From Novosphingobium sp. 9 (GTDB lineage: Bacteria > Pseudomonadota > Alphaproteobacteria > Sphingomonadales > Sphingomonadaceae): 64,000 bases of DNA. Shown piece after piece: positions 16,045-23,855 of this stretch. The stretch spans positions 1,302,501 to 1,366,500 of the forward strand of contig NZ_CP022707.1 in assembly GCF_025340265.1 (NCBI RefSeq). The letters are read 5' to 3'. Numbering within the stretch: the stretch's first letter is position 1; every line of letters begins with the position of its first letter. Both the position numbers and the translations under genes were made by a program. A model generated the notes under the pieces. That model saw only the letters and a list, made by a program, of their open reading frames with translations. It was not told where the DNA came from and did no database searches.

Positions 16045-16896
16045 ATGGTGCAGGCTGAACCGCGTTTCCACATATTCATCGACGAAGCTGGAGATCCCGG
16101 CGTTAAGCAGAAGTCTGGTGAGGAGCCGGACTGGACCGATTGGTTCGTAATTTCAGCCGTCGTAATGGATGCGCATCGCGAACAAGAAGCCAATGAGTGG
16201 ATAGCCGAGATGAACCAGGCTATCCGGCGCAACCCGCCCGCCTCGATCCATTTCAGAAATCTCTCGGATGCGAACCGTCGCCATGTGTGCCGGGTGATGG
16301 CAGAAAAGCCTTTAAGAATTTTCGTGGTCGCCTCGCATAAGACATCCATGAGGCGCCACGTAAGCAAACGCCTCGGCGTAGCAAAGGCGCAAGATTTCTA
16401 TAATTGGTGCGTTCGCTTATTGCTTGAGCGGGTCACTGAATGGTGTGCTGGATGGAGCAGGCAAGAGGGCCGTGATGTTCAGCCCGCGAGAATTGTCTTC
16501 TCTGAAAAGGGCGGGCACGATTATGGAGAGTTGAGAGATTATTTGCGCAAGCTGCAAGCGCAAACCCTCACTGGGAATCTGACTTTGGACCGGAAGGGTA
16601 TCACATTGGGCGTGATGAGAGATGATCTGATCGAAGTTATCGGCCATAACGATCTGGCTGGCCTACAGCTCGCCGATATAGCCGCCAGCGCATTTTTTCA
16701 GGCGGCGTGCTCGCCTCAGAAGAGGCATACCGTCGAATTTGCCACCAAGCTGATGGGAAGGGTGGCTCGTCAAGGCAGACGAAAATTTCCCGATCGGTTC
16801 GGCCTTATGCTGCTGCCATTCCCGCACCAAGGACAAATCCCTGTAGCTGATAGGCGAATATTCGAATTGGGCGGGTATCGCTTCCCGAAGGCGTGA
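16045..16896 (+). CDS. DUF3800 family protein
   Basis: 283 residues. The family signature is clear: 'FHIFIDEAGDPGVKQ' at the start with the conserved acidic pair, a central region with 'FSEKGGHDYGELRDYL', and 'GHNDLAGLQLADIAASAFFQA' near residue 200. DUF3800 is viewed as an RNase H-like nuclease fold, but its activity is poorly defined. It sits next to the repressor, where phages carry lysogen-expressed extra genes, and is less GC-rich than its neighbours, suggesting separate acquisition. An antiphage or host-interaction role is possible but unproven. Confidence 0.85.
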   Translation: MVQAEPRFHIFIDEAGDPGVKQKSGEEPDWTDWFVISAVVMDAHREQEANEWIAEMNQAIRRNPPASIHFRNLSDANRRHVCRVMAEKPLRIFVVASHKTSMRRHVSKRLGVAKAQDFYNWCVRLLLERVTEWCAGWSRQEGRDVQPARIVFSEKGGHDYGELRDYLRKLQAQTLTGNLTLDRKGITLGVMRDDLIEVIGHNDLAGLQLADIAASAFFQAACSPQKRHTVEFATKLMGRVARQGRRKFPDRFGLMLLPFPHQGQIPVADRRIFELGGYRFPKA

Positions 16897-17041
16897 CGAA
16901 CGCACCTGTCCATCGAAGCTGATAGGTCGGCATTCCTTGCGTCCAACCGTCTTCGGAACCGCCTCCCAGGGCGAAACTGGTACGTGCTGGAAGTACGTTC
17001 GTCAGCCTACGAGATATCACAGGCGATCGGTAGTGTGAATC

Positions 17042-17066
17042 CCCCGCCCGCTCCGGCGGGGCTTTT
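17042..17066 (+). terminator. Rho-independent terminator
   Basis: Stem CCCCGCC / GGCGGGG (17042-17048 and 17055-17061) followed by CTTTT. It probably ends the repressor/DUF3800 transcript about 145 bases after the DUF3800 stop. Confidence 0.6.
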
Positions 17067-17188
17067 CACATCGGCACGCGACATAGCCCCACATTCGCCA
17101 CCCTTTTTCCATTGCAGCAGCACAGAAAATAGCCATGATCGGCGTTCTGGCGCTACCCAGACGCGCTGGTTGTATTTTCCTTGCACTA

Positions 17189-17218
17189 GCCCTGCCTCTT
17201 CGGAGGCGGGGCTTTTTT
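17189..17218 (+). terminator. Rho-independent terminator with UUCG loop
   Basis: Stem GCCCTGCCTC / GAGGCGGGGC closed by TTCG and followed by six T (17213-17218). A classic strong terminator for rightward transcription. Confidence 0.75.
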
Positions 17219-17261
17219 GCCATATATGGCGAGTGCCAAAGCGGCCAGTGCGCTTTCTCAG

Positions 17262-17360
17262 CTATTTGCGGCGATCCCGGCTTCGCATGCCCAGCACCGC
17301 CATCACGCCCACAAGAGCGCAGATCACCAGCCCAAACCCCCAGCGGTCCGTCGTTTTCAT
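17262..17360 (-). CDS. Tiny single-helix membrane protein (paralogue B)
   Basis: 32 residues, MKTTDRWGFGLVICALVGVM followed by AVLGMRSRDRRK: one hydrophobic helix and a basic tail. GAGGAG lies nine bases before the ATG at 17358-17360; another Met two codons earlier has too short a spacing. It matches the 51-residue protein encoded just upstream over the first ~20 residues (MK-T/S-TD-x-WG), so the pair arose by duplication. Function unknown; holin-like or exclusion roles are guesses. Confidence 0.55.
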   Translation of the reverse strand: MKTTDRWGFGLVICALVGVMAVLGMRSRDRRK

Positions 17361-17448
17361 TGGCATAAACTCCTCGTCGCATAATGCCTCAGGAGCCAGA
17401 TCGGTTTCGACCTCTGGCGCGACTTGGCCTTTCTTGGGAGGCGGGGCC

Positions 17449-17604
17449 CTACCGCAGCGCGTGCCAGGCAAGGAAAGCCAGCACTAGCGCCGCCATGCCG
17501 ATATAGATCGCCCGGCGCCCAACGCCCTTCACGCCCGGTAGCACCACAACCGCCAGCACTGCATACGTCACCAGTGCCAAGCCCCACCAGTCGGTCGATT
17601 TCAT
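17449..17604 (-). CDS. Tiny two-helix membrane protein (paralogue A)
   Basis: 51 residues, MKSTDWWGLALVTYAVLAVV then a short basic turn and a second hydrophobic helix ending AFLAWHALR. A strong ribosome site (AGGAGGG, seven bases) precedes the ATG at 17602-17604. Its first helix is similar to the next leftward gene. A hairpin plus a shared GTCGC-containing element lies upstream of both. No family recognised. Confidence 0.6.
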   Translation of the reverse strand: MKSTDWWGLALVTYAVLAVVVLPGVKGVGRRAIYIGMAALVLAFLAWHALR

Positions 17605-17670
17605 CGGTATGCCCTCCTGTGGGTAGGATGCCTGTGGGTGGGGATGGAGTCGAGCCTCTGATGCGACGTA

Positions 17671-17696
17671 GCCCTGCTGGGAGGAGGGGCTTTTTT
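17671..17696 (+). terminator. Terminator-like hairpin upstream of the tiny membrane genes
   Basis: GCCCT ... AGGGGC stem with a purine-rich loop followed by six T (17691-17696) on the rightward strand. For the leftward tiny gene it would lie in the 5' leader, so it may be a terminator for rightward transcription, a leader structure, or both. Confidence 0.45.
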
Positions 17697-17713
17697 GTGC
17701 CTCCAGAAGAAAA

Positions 17714-17766
17714 GTAGGAGATATCCCACGAAATGCGTTGACGGGTAGGACCCATCCTACTATTCC
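17714..17766 (+). promoter_or_regulatory. Rightward early promoter with repressor operators O2 and O3
   Basis: TTGACG (17738-17743) and TATTCC (17761-17766) are 17 bp apart. The spacer is GGTAGGACCCATCCTAC, an imperfect copy of operator O1, so the architecture equals that of the cro promoter. A third site GTAGGA-GATA-TCCCAC lies upstream at 17714-17729. The promoter would drive the small genes, methyltransferases and integrase. Confidence 0.75.
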
Positions 17767-17825
17767 AGTCTTTATCAGCCCAACACCCCAATCCATCGGA
17801 TCGGGGTCGGGCAAAGGAGACAACC

Positions 17826-18029
17826 GTGCAACTCGCACCCCAACATCACAGTAATCCGGTAGCTCGCCCCGTAACCAACATTGCACTCGTGCCGGTTGAG
17901 CGCGCTGCTGCGCTGCTCAGTGATTTTCTCGCCGCTCTGGACGGCGAGCTTCAGCCGCATAGCGACCTGATGCTGTACGCCAAGGCCCGCGCCGAGCGGC
18001 AGCTAAAGGAATGGGGGATCGCCCGATGA
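17826..18029 (+). CDS. Small hypothetical protein, first gene of the rightward operon
   Basis: 67 residues from a GTG with AAGGAGA six bases upstream, about 55 bases after the predicted transcript start. 'VERAAALLSDFLAALDGELQPHSDLMLYAKARAERQLKEWG' predicts two helices. It overlaps the next gene by four bases (ATGA). Function unknown. Confidence 0.65.
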   Translation: MQLAPQHHSNPVARPVTNIALVPVERAAALLSDFLAALDGELQPHSDLMLYAKARAERQLKEWGIAR

Positions 18030-18268
18030 TCCGCCTCGCTGCTCTCGCCGCTGGCGCCACGGCTGGCATCCTGATCGCCGCCGATCGCTTCTCCGCCTGG
18101 CTGATGGCCACCGACGCAACGGCTCGCACCGTCGTCCAAGGCCCAGCCGTCACCGCGCTCGCGCTGATCGGCGCCGCTGCCGTCGCGCTCGCCACCTGCG
18201 CGGCTGGCATCCTTTTCATCACCGCCCGCCCGTCGGGTCGCACCGCGGCGCCGGAGGATCGCGCATGA
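18026..18268 (+). CDS. Small two-helix membrane protein
   Basis: 80 residues from the ATG at 18026 (ATGA overlap with the previous stop). Two hydrophobic segments, at about 2-20 (IRLAALAAGATAGILIA) and 42-67 (AVTALALIGAAAVALATCAAGILF), suggest an inner-membrane hairpin. It lies among early genes, not in a lysis module, so a holin role is unlikely; exclusion of other phages is one possibility, without direct evidence. Confidence 0.6.
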   Translation: MIRLAALAAGATAGILIAADRFSAWLMATDATARTVVQGPAVTALALIGAAAVALATCAAGILFITARPSGRTAAPEDRA

Positions 18269-18477
18269 CGAACCCCGGCGCCGCAACCACCGCTTCCGCT
18301 CTCACGCTGACCTTCGAGGAAGCCGAGGCCGTCGCAGCCGACCTGGCGCGCGTCTGGCCCGGCATGACCGGCATCGCCGCCGTGCCGAAGGTCGAGATGC
18401 TGGCCGACCTCGTCCAGCGCACCAACCGCAAATCGCGCGAGATCATCGTCGCACGGGAGACGTCCAGTGTCGTATGA
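18265..18477 (+). CDS. Small hypothetical protein
   Basis: 70 residues, ATGA overlap with the previous gene. One helical domain (LTFEEAEAVAADLARVWPGM and PKVEMLADLVQRTNRKSREIIV). No family recognised. Confidence 0.55.
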   Translation: MTNPGAATTASALTLTFEEAEAVAADLARVWPGMTGIAAVPKVEMLADLVQRTNRKSREIIVARETSSVV

Positions 18478-18706
18478 AGTCACGATCCGCTGCGGGGTCC
18501 AGAAGGGCGATCCTGCGGCCAAGATCCGCTGCCATTCCGATCCGCAGGCCCGCCAGCCGGTGCCCAGCGTCGAGAAGGGCACCAGCCGCGATGCGATCGT
18601 CGCGGTCGAAGCGAGGGCGCGCGGTCTCGACTGGGTGAACCGCCGCCGTATGTCCCGGCCCTCGATCTGGATCTGCCCTGCGTGCGTGGAGGCCGGACAT
18701 GGCTGA
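18467..18706 (+). CDS. Small hypothetical protein
   Basis: 79 residues from a GTG at 18467 inside the end of the previous gene. Three Cys and a C-terminal WICPACVEAGHG suggest a small metal-binding knuckle. The next gene begins before its stop. Function unknown. Confidence 0.55.
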   Translation: MSYEVTIRCGVQKGDPAAKIRCHSDPQARQPVPSVEKGTSRDAIVAVEARARGLDWVNRRRMSRPSIWICPACVEAGHG

Positions 18707-18980
18707 TGCTCCACACCAGTGCTTCACGGCCAGCGCGACCTCCTATTTGCGCAATATGGACCATGAGGACCGGCGCGAGCCGTGTTTCGCGGTACACTAC
18801 CAGAAGCCGCCCGAAGACGCGGGTAATGGCATGCGCTCGATCAGCCTCAATTTCCCTCTGCTCGTCGTGTCGCTCTACGCAGATGCGCCGAAGGACGTGG
18901 CGGAACGAGTGGCCCGCATTCTCAATGCGCACTGGGACAACCCGGAGTTCAATGAACTGACGGAGGCACCCCATGCCTGA
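18699..18980 (+). CDS. Small hypothetical protein
   Basis: 93 residues. 'ISLNFPLLVVSLYADAPKDVAERVARILNAHWDN' suggests an alpha/beta fold. It overlaps the genes on both sides (8 bases each). No family recognised. Confidence 0.6.
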   Translation: MADAPHQCFTASATSYLRNMDHEDRREPCFAVHYQKPPEDAGNGMRSISLNFPLLVVSLYADAPKDVAERVARILNAHWDNPEFNELTEAPHA

Positions 18981-19095
18981 GCCCGACCGCAAGATCCGGC
19001 TGCGCCTCGTCACCGGCCATCACGTCATCTTCGACAACATGATCGACCTCTTCGACTTCGTGGTCGAGCGCATGATCGCGCGAGGTGACCTGTGA
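18973..19095 (+). CDS. Very small hypothetical protein
   Basis: 40 residues, MPEPDRKIRLRLVTGHHVIF then DNMIDLFDFVVERMIARGDL. The ATG lies eight bases inside the previous gene and the stop overlaps a GTG of the next frame. GGAGGCACCCC is just upstream of the start. Size and overlap fit the operon style; function unknown. Confidence 0.55.
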   Translation: MPEPDRKIRLRLVTGHHVIFDNMIDLFDFVVERMIARGDL

Positions 19096-19136
19096 TCCAC
19101 CCCTTCACGACGTCAGTCCTACCGGAAAGGAAGCTC

Positions 19137-19241
19137 ATGTCCCCGGCTGAACGTCACCCCACCCGCAATCGTGCGGGAATTGGGCGCGCCTGGGGGCCGC
19201 GCGGGGAAGCCCCCACCATTTTCAGCAAGGATCGAGCATGA
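19137..19241 (+). CDS. Very small basic protein preceding the C5 methyltransferase
   Basis: 34 residues from the ATG at 19137-19139, which has AAGGAAG just upstream; the same frame is open from a GTG at 19092 that overlaps the previous stop (49 residues). It ends in an ATGA overlap with the methyltransferase start, so it may serve mainly to couple translation. Rich in Arg, Pro and Gly; function unknown. Confidence 0.45.
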   Translation: MSPAERHPTRNRAGIGRAWGPRGEAPTIFSKDRA

Positions 19242-21231
19242 CCGGCATTATCGTCGACAACTTCGCCGGCGGCGGCGGGGCATCCACCGGCATCGAAGCC
19301 GCGCTGGGCCGCGCCGTGGATATCGCCATCAACCATGACGAGCAGGCGATCCGCATGCATGAGGCCAACCACCCCGGCACCCTGCATATCCGCAACAACA
19401 TCTGGCAGATCGATCCTGTAGAGGTCGTGCGAGATCTTGTCGCCAAGCTGCGTGCTTCGGATCCTTCGCGCCACATCGAGATCAATCCGCTCACGCGTCT
19501 GCCGCGGGTATCGCTCGCTTGGTTCTCGCCGGACTGCAAACATTTCAGCAAGGCCAAGGGCGGCAAGCCGCGCGAGAAGTCGATCCGCGATCTCGCATGG
19601 GTTGTAGTCCTGTGGGCGAAGCGGGTGCAGCCAGACCTGATCCTGCTGGAGAACGTTGAGGAGTTCCAGACCTGGGGGCCGCTCTGCGATCAGGGCTTCC
19701 CGATCAAGGATCGCGCGGGCGAGACGTTCCGCCAGTGGTGCAGCGAGCTTCGCAAGCTGGGCTACAAGCTGCAGTTCCGCGAGCTGCGCGCCTGCGACTA
19801 TGGCGCGCCGACGATCCGCAAGCGCTTCTTCATGGTCGCGCGCCGCGACGGCAAGCCCATCGTTTGGCCGGAGCCGACGCACGGCAAGCCCGGCTCGCCC
19901 GAGGTGCTCAGCGGCAAGCGCCTGCCATGGCGCACGGCAGCCGAGACCATAGACTGGTCGATCCCGTGCCCGTCGATCTTCGAGCGAAAGAAGCCGCTGG
20001 CCGAAAAGACCCTGCGCCGCATCGCGCACGGCATCATGAAATTCGTGGTGAACAACCCGGCGCCGTTCATTGTCCCTGATGCTGCCCCGTTCTTCGCGCG
20101 CACAGCGCATGGCGATGTCGACAAGAATGGGAAGCGGCGCGGCCAAGGAAGCCATGGGCCGGAGGAACCGTTCCCAACCGTGACGCAAAGCGGCGATAGC
20201 GCGCTGATCGTCCCGCACATCACCAAGTTCCGCTCCGGCGCGATCGGGCATGATGTCGGCGAACCGCTGCACACCGTGACCGCGAACAGCTTCGTGAAGC
20301 GCCCCGGCGGCAGCGCGCCGCTGGGCGTGGTCGAGGCGGCCATCGCTCCATTCGCTACCTATGCCCAGCAGGGCGGCGCGAATCGCTCGCTTGAAGATCC
20401 GCCCCACACCGTGACGGCATCGAACAAGGATCAGAACTGCGTCGCGGCGGCGACGCTAGTGAAGCACAATTTCGGAGATAGTCCGGCCCAGGACCTCGAT
20501 GCGCCGTTGCACACGGTCACGACGCAAAGCAACAAGTTCGCGACAGTCACCGCCTTCATGCAGAAGTTCGCCCAGAACGGGCAGGGGATCGACCCGAGCG
20601 AGCCGCTCCATACGGTGATGGCTGGCGCGCCAAGGCATGCAGTCATATGCGCGCACGTCGAGCAGGCCAACGGCGGCCCGAACAATGAGAACCTGGCCGG
20701 TCGCGCTGCCGATGCCCCGCTGTCGACCATCGCCACGGCAGGCAGCCAGCAGCGCCTAGTGACGAGCAACCTGCTCAAGCTGCGCGGCACCAGCGACAGC
20801 CACATCGAAAGCAGCGCGAAGAGCGTCGAGGCCCCTCTCGACACCATCAGCGCCCGAGGCACGCACATGGCCGAGGTCCGCGCGTTCCTGATCAAGTATT
20901 ACGGCAACGAGCAGGACGGCCACGGCCTCGGTAATCCGCTCGGTACCGTCACCGTGCAGGATCGCTTCGGCCTCGTCACCGTGACGATCGCGGGCGAGGA
21001 ATATGTCATCGTCGATATCGGCATGCGCATGCTCACCCGCGCGAGCTGTTCAACGCGCAGGGCTTCCCCGCCGATTACCAGATCGAGACGGACGCCCACG
21101 GCCTGCCGATCACGAAGACCGCCCAGGTCGCCAAATGCGGCAACAGCGTCTGCCCGCCGATCGCGGAAGCTCTCGTACGTGCCAATATGGCTGGCGAGAT
21201 CGAGCAGGCGCAGGAGGCGCGGGCCGCATGA
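19238..21231 (+). CDS. Phage C5 cytosine DNA methyltransferase with a repeat-rich target region (one-base frameshift)
   Basis: About 664 residues after adding one C to the run at 21036-21038; without it the frame leaves the conserved end. Motif I is VDNFAGGGG (6-14); the catalytic motif is PDCKHFS (98-104, Cys100), a known variant of PPCQ; motif VI is ENVEEF (138-143). The restored C-terminus reads PRELFNAQGFPADYQ ... CGNSVCPPIAEALV. Between about 300 and 590 lie eight ~40-residue units, each with an E/D/A-PL-x-TVT-like core, where target recognition domains are expected. Probable role: modification of phage DNA against host restriction, or regulation. Confidence 0.85.
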
Positions 21232-22592
21232 CCGCCATCGCTCTTCCGACCACTGTCGCCGACATCATCGACGAGTACGCAAGCAAGGATGCCGCGATCG
21301 AGGACGCCATCGCAGGTTTCTCGCGCGCTTACGACCTCTTGGGCATGTCTGCCACGGTGCAGGGCGTGTTCGTCGAAAACGTGGCCTCGCGCCCGTACCT
21401 GCATGCCAGCAGCCTGCGCCGCAACCTGCTGAAGTCGGGCTGGCGCGCGGTCTACAACCGTCTGCAGATCGAGAGCATCACCAGCGCCAAGGACCGCAAG
21501 CTGTTCGACCAGGCGCTGGCCGACCCGCCGCCGCTGACCATGGAGACGGCCAAAGCCACCTTCGGTGATTATCTCACCCGCCCGCGCTTTCATATCCTGC
21601 GCGGCCTGGCCGAAGCCTTTACCCAGCTGGACCCCGCCTACAAGTCACACACCAAGGTGCGGATCGGTGCAAAGGGGCTGCCCAAGCGTGTCATCCTGAG
21701 CAACTGGGGCGGCTTTTCCAGCACCTATGGTCGCGATCTGTTCAAGAACATGGCGGATGCGCTTGCCGCCGTGCGCGGCCAGTCGGCGGTCGAGTGGTGC
21801 GAGATGCTGGACATCGATGAGCAGCACAAGGTGGGCGGTGATGCGGTGATGAATGGCCGGACCCTCAAGCGCTTTCGCGCAGGCCAGCCGGACGAACCTT
21901 TCGCGGCGCCCGATCGCGGCCTGACGATCCGCCGGTTCGCGAATGGCAACGCGCATGTATTCTTCGACCGGGATGCGCTGGTCGCCGTCAACCGCGGGCT
22001 GGGCGAATTCTATGGCGAGGTGTTGCCGGACGCGGAAGAGGAGGGCGTGAAGCCCAGCGCCAGCACTGCCGTATCAAAAGACCTGCAGTTCTACTGGTCG
22101 CCGCCAGCGGTGATCGAGGCTGCGCTGGAGTTCGCTGGCGTGCCGAGCCCCGCGCACTACCGTTCGGGCTATCACAAGATGCCGGTCCAGCGGGTGCTCG
22201 AGCCATCGTGCGGTGACGGGCGCATCCTCGATGCTCTGCGCGAGCGCGGACACCGGGCGCTTGGTATCGAGTATCACCCGGGCCGTGCCGCCGAAGCACG
22301 CGCGAAGGGGCACGCCGTGTTGGTAGCGAACTTCCTGGAACACCCGGCGACGCCCGAGTTCGATGCGGTCGTGATGAACCCGCCGTTCTACGGTCGGCAC
22401 TACGTCCAGCATGTAAGGCACGCTTACACGTTCCTGCGCCCCGGCGGCACGCTGGTGGCGATCCTGCCCGCGACCGCGCGCTACGATTACGGCGAACTGG
22501 CGGGCGAGTGGCGGGATCTGCCTGTTGCGAGCTTTGCCGAGGCAGGAACGAACGTGCCCACCACCATGCTCAAGATGAGGGCACGTCCGTGA
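21228..22592 (+). CDS. DUF4942-type class I methyltransferase (NPPF motif)
   Basis: 454 residues from the ATG at 21228, which overlaps the previous stop (ATGA). The first half resembles DUF4942 regions found with phage methyltransferases. The second half is a Rossmann methyltransferase: 'RVLEPSCGDGRILDALRERGH' (SAM motif I) and DAVVMNPPFYG near residue 384, the NPPF catalytic motif of amino-methylating DNA enzymes. Likely an adenine N6 or cytosine N4 DNA methyltransferase; the target site is unknown. It is the second of three methyltransferases in a row. Confidence 0.85.
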   Translation: MTAIALPTTVADIIDEYASKDAAIEDAIAGFSRAYDLLGMSATVQGVFVENVASRPYLHASSLRRNLLKSGWRAVYNRLQIESITSAKDRKLFDQALADPPPLTMETAKATFGDYLTRPRFHILRGLAEAFTQLDPAYKSHTKVRIGAKGLPKRVILSNWGGFSSTYGRDLFKNMADALAAVRGQSAVEWCEMLDIDEQHKVGGDAVMNGRTLKRFRAGQPDEPFAAPDRGLTIRRFANGNAHVFFDRDALVAVNRGLGEFYGEVLPDAEEEGVKPSASTAVSKDLQFYWSPPAVIEAALEFAGVPSPAHYRSGYHKMPVQRVLEPSCGDGRILDALRERGHRALGIEYHPGRAAEARAKGHAVLVANFLEHPATPEFDAVVMNPPFYGRHYVQHVRHAYTFLRPGGTLVAILPATARYDYGELAGEWRDLPVASFAEAGTNVPTTMLKMRARP

Positions 22593-22600
22593 CCAGTCAT

Positions 22601-22825
22601 TCAGCCAAAATCGCGATACGCCGTAGCGGGATCGTTCATCGCTGGAGCAGCAGCATTCGCCTCGTCATGAAAGTATTGGAAACGCCGAGCGAGCAGGGTC
22701 GTGTCGACATTTCCCCTGTTGTTGATTGCTTCTTGAAGGCGTCGCAACGTGCGACGTTTGAGCACAGAGTATCGCAGGAATTTGCCTGTCGCCCCCATGA
22801 GCGCGAATTGCTCGGCTTTGGTCAT
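22601..22825 (-). CDS. Small hypothetical protein, antisense within the methyltransferase cluster
   Basis: 74 residues from the third of three consecutive ATG codons (22831, 22828, 22825), with AAAGGA just upstream. The product (MTKAEQFALMGATGKFLRYS ..., 'FQYFHDEANAAAPAM') is helical and plausible. The interval is visibly less GC-rich than its surroundings and carries no rightward gene. A separate, recently inserted lysogen gene is likely; function unknown. Confidence 0.55.
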   Translation of the reverse strand: MTKAEQFALMGATGKFLRYSVLKRRTLRRLQEAINNRGNVDTTLLARRFQYFHDEANAAAPAMNDPATAYRDFG

Positions 22826-22926
22826 CATCATTCCTTTATTTTAGCGCTCTGTCGGACGATTCCGAATCGGTCGCACAGCAAACCTCCGAGATTACAGGGG
22901 GGCCTGGCAAATCGGGCTGAGAGCGC

Positions 22927-23496
22927 ATGACATGGCCCTTCGGCGAAATGCGCCCCATGTCCTACGGCGCTCTGCTGGTCGATCCCCCTTGGCAATTCCG
23001 CAACTACAGCGCGAAGGGTGAAGCAAAGAACCCCGTGTCGCACTACGCATGCATGTCGCTTGCCGACATCGCCGCGCTGCCGGTCGCGCACCTCGCAGCA
23101 CCGGACTGCGCGCTGTTCATGTGGGCGACGGCGCCTATGCTGCCTGAGGCTATAGAGCTGCTCAAGGCATGGGGCTTCACGTACAAGTCGGGTGCGGCCT
23201 GGGCAAAGCAGTCGAGCACCGGCGCGCGCTGGGCGTTCGGCACTGGCTATGTGTTCCGTTCGGCGGCCGAATTTCTGCTGGTCGGAACGATCGGCAAGCC
23301 CCGCATTCGCTCGCGCCGCCAGCGCAACCTGATCGTCGCGCCGATCCGCGAGCACAGCCGCAAGCCTGACGACCAGTACGCCATGGTCGAGGCTCTTTAT
23401 GCCGGGCCTTACGCCGAGATTTTCAGCCGCTCGAACCGGCCCAGATGGGATTGCTGGGGTAACGAGGCGGGCAAATTTGAGCGAGGGATCGCATGA
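22927..23496 (+). CDS. MT-A70 family adenine methyltransferase
   Basis: 189 residues with the family hallmarks: LLVDPPWQFRNYS (DPPW at 19-22), 'DCALFMWATAPMLPEAIELLKAWGFTY', 'FGTGYVFRSAAEFLLVG' and 'RPRWDCWGNE'. MT-A70 phage members methylate adenine N6 in DNA. The start may instead be the Met at 22957, 10 codons later. Its stop overlaps the DUF4031 gene (ATGA). Confidence 0.9.
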   Translation: MTWPFGEMRPMSYGALLVDPPWQFRNYSAKGEAKNPVSHYACMSLADIAALPVAHLAAPDCALFMWATAPMLPEAIELLKAWGFTYKSGAAWAKQSSTGARWAFGTGYVFRSAAEFLLVGTIGKPRIRSRRQRNLIVAPIREHSRKPDDQYAMVEALYAGPYAEIFSRSNRPRWDCWGNEAGKFERGIA

Positions 23497-23855
23497 CCTG
23501 CTACGTCGATGACGTCCGACACCGCTTCGGCAACATGGTGATGTGTCACCTCTGGGCGGACACGCTCGACGAGTTGCTCGCCATGGTCGACCGGATCGGG
23601 GTGCAGCGGAAGTGGATACAAGGTCACCCGACCTTGTCTTTCGGCAAACACCGACATGCCAGCTGGGTACATTTCGATATCGCGCTTTCGAAGAAGCAGC
23701 TCGCAATCCAGGCTGGCGCGGTTCTCACTGATCGGTACGGCCCTGTTGAGCACACCGCGCGCCTTGCATTGCGCAGCGATGACGCTGACTGCCGTGAGCG
23801 AGCAGAGCGCAAACTGGCAACGATCGCCGAGATCCGTGGAAGGAATGACGCATGA
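23493..23855 (+). CDS. DUF4031 domain protein
   Basis: 120 residues. The N-terminus (CYVDDVRHRFGNMVMCHLWADTLDELLAMVDRIG) and 'ASWVHFDIALSKKQLAIQAGAV' match DUF4031, small proteins common in phages beside DNA-modification or replication genes; activity unknown. ATGA overlaps join it to the MT-A70 gene and to the next small gene. Confidence 0.8.
   Translation: MTCYVDDVRHRFGNMVMCHLWADTLDELLAMVDRIGVQRKWIQGHPTLSFGKHRHASWVHFDIALSKKQLAIQAGAVLTDRYGPVEHTARLALRSDDADCRERAERKLATIAEIRGRNDA

Larger units (their letters stand above)
16897..17261. other. Intergenic stretch with two terminator-like hairpins
   Basis: No convincing gene. It holds hairpins at 17042-17066 and 17189-17218 and one copy of a GCGACnTAGCCC element at 17079-17090 that recurs at 17419 and 17664. 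A 39-codon leftward frame at 17017-17136 lacks a ribosome-binding site. Confidence 0.5.

Noticed and set aside
17017..17136. Possible third tiny leftward protein of 39 residues
   Set aside because: No ribosome-binding site, and its coding region contains a terminator hairpin; only the leader element is shared with the two accepted tiny genes.
19154..20407. 417-codon leftward open frame
   Set aside because: Antisense to the C5 methyltransferase, no domain seen.
21003..21227. Extended N-terminus of the DUF4942-type methyltransferase
   Set aside because: This is the C-terminus of the C5 methyltransferase in another frame; the ATGA overlap at 21228 marks the real start.
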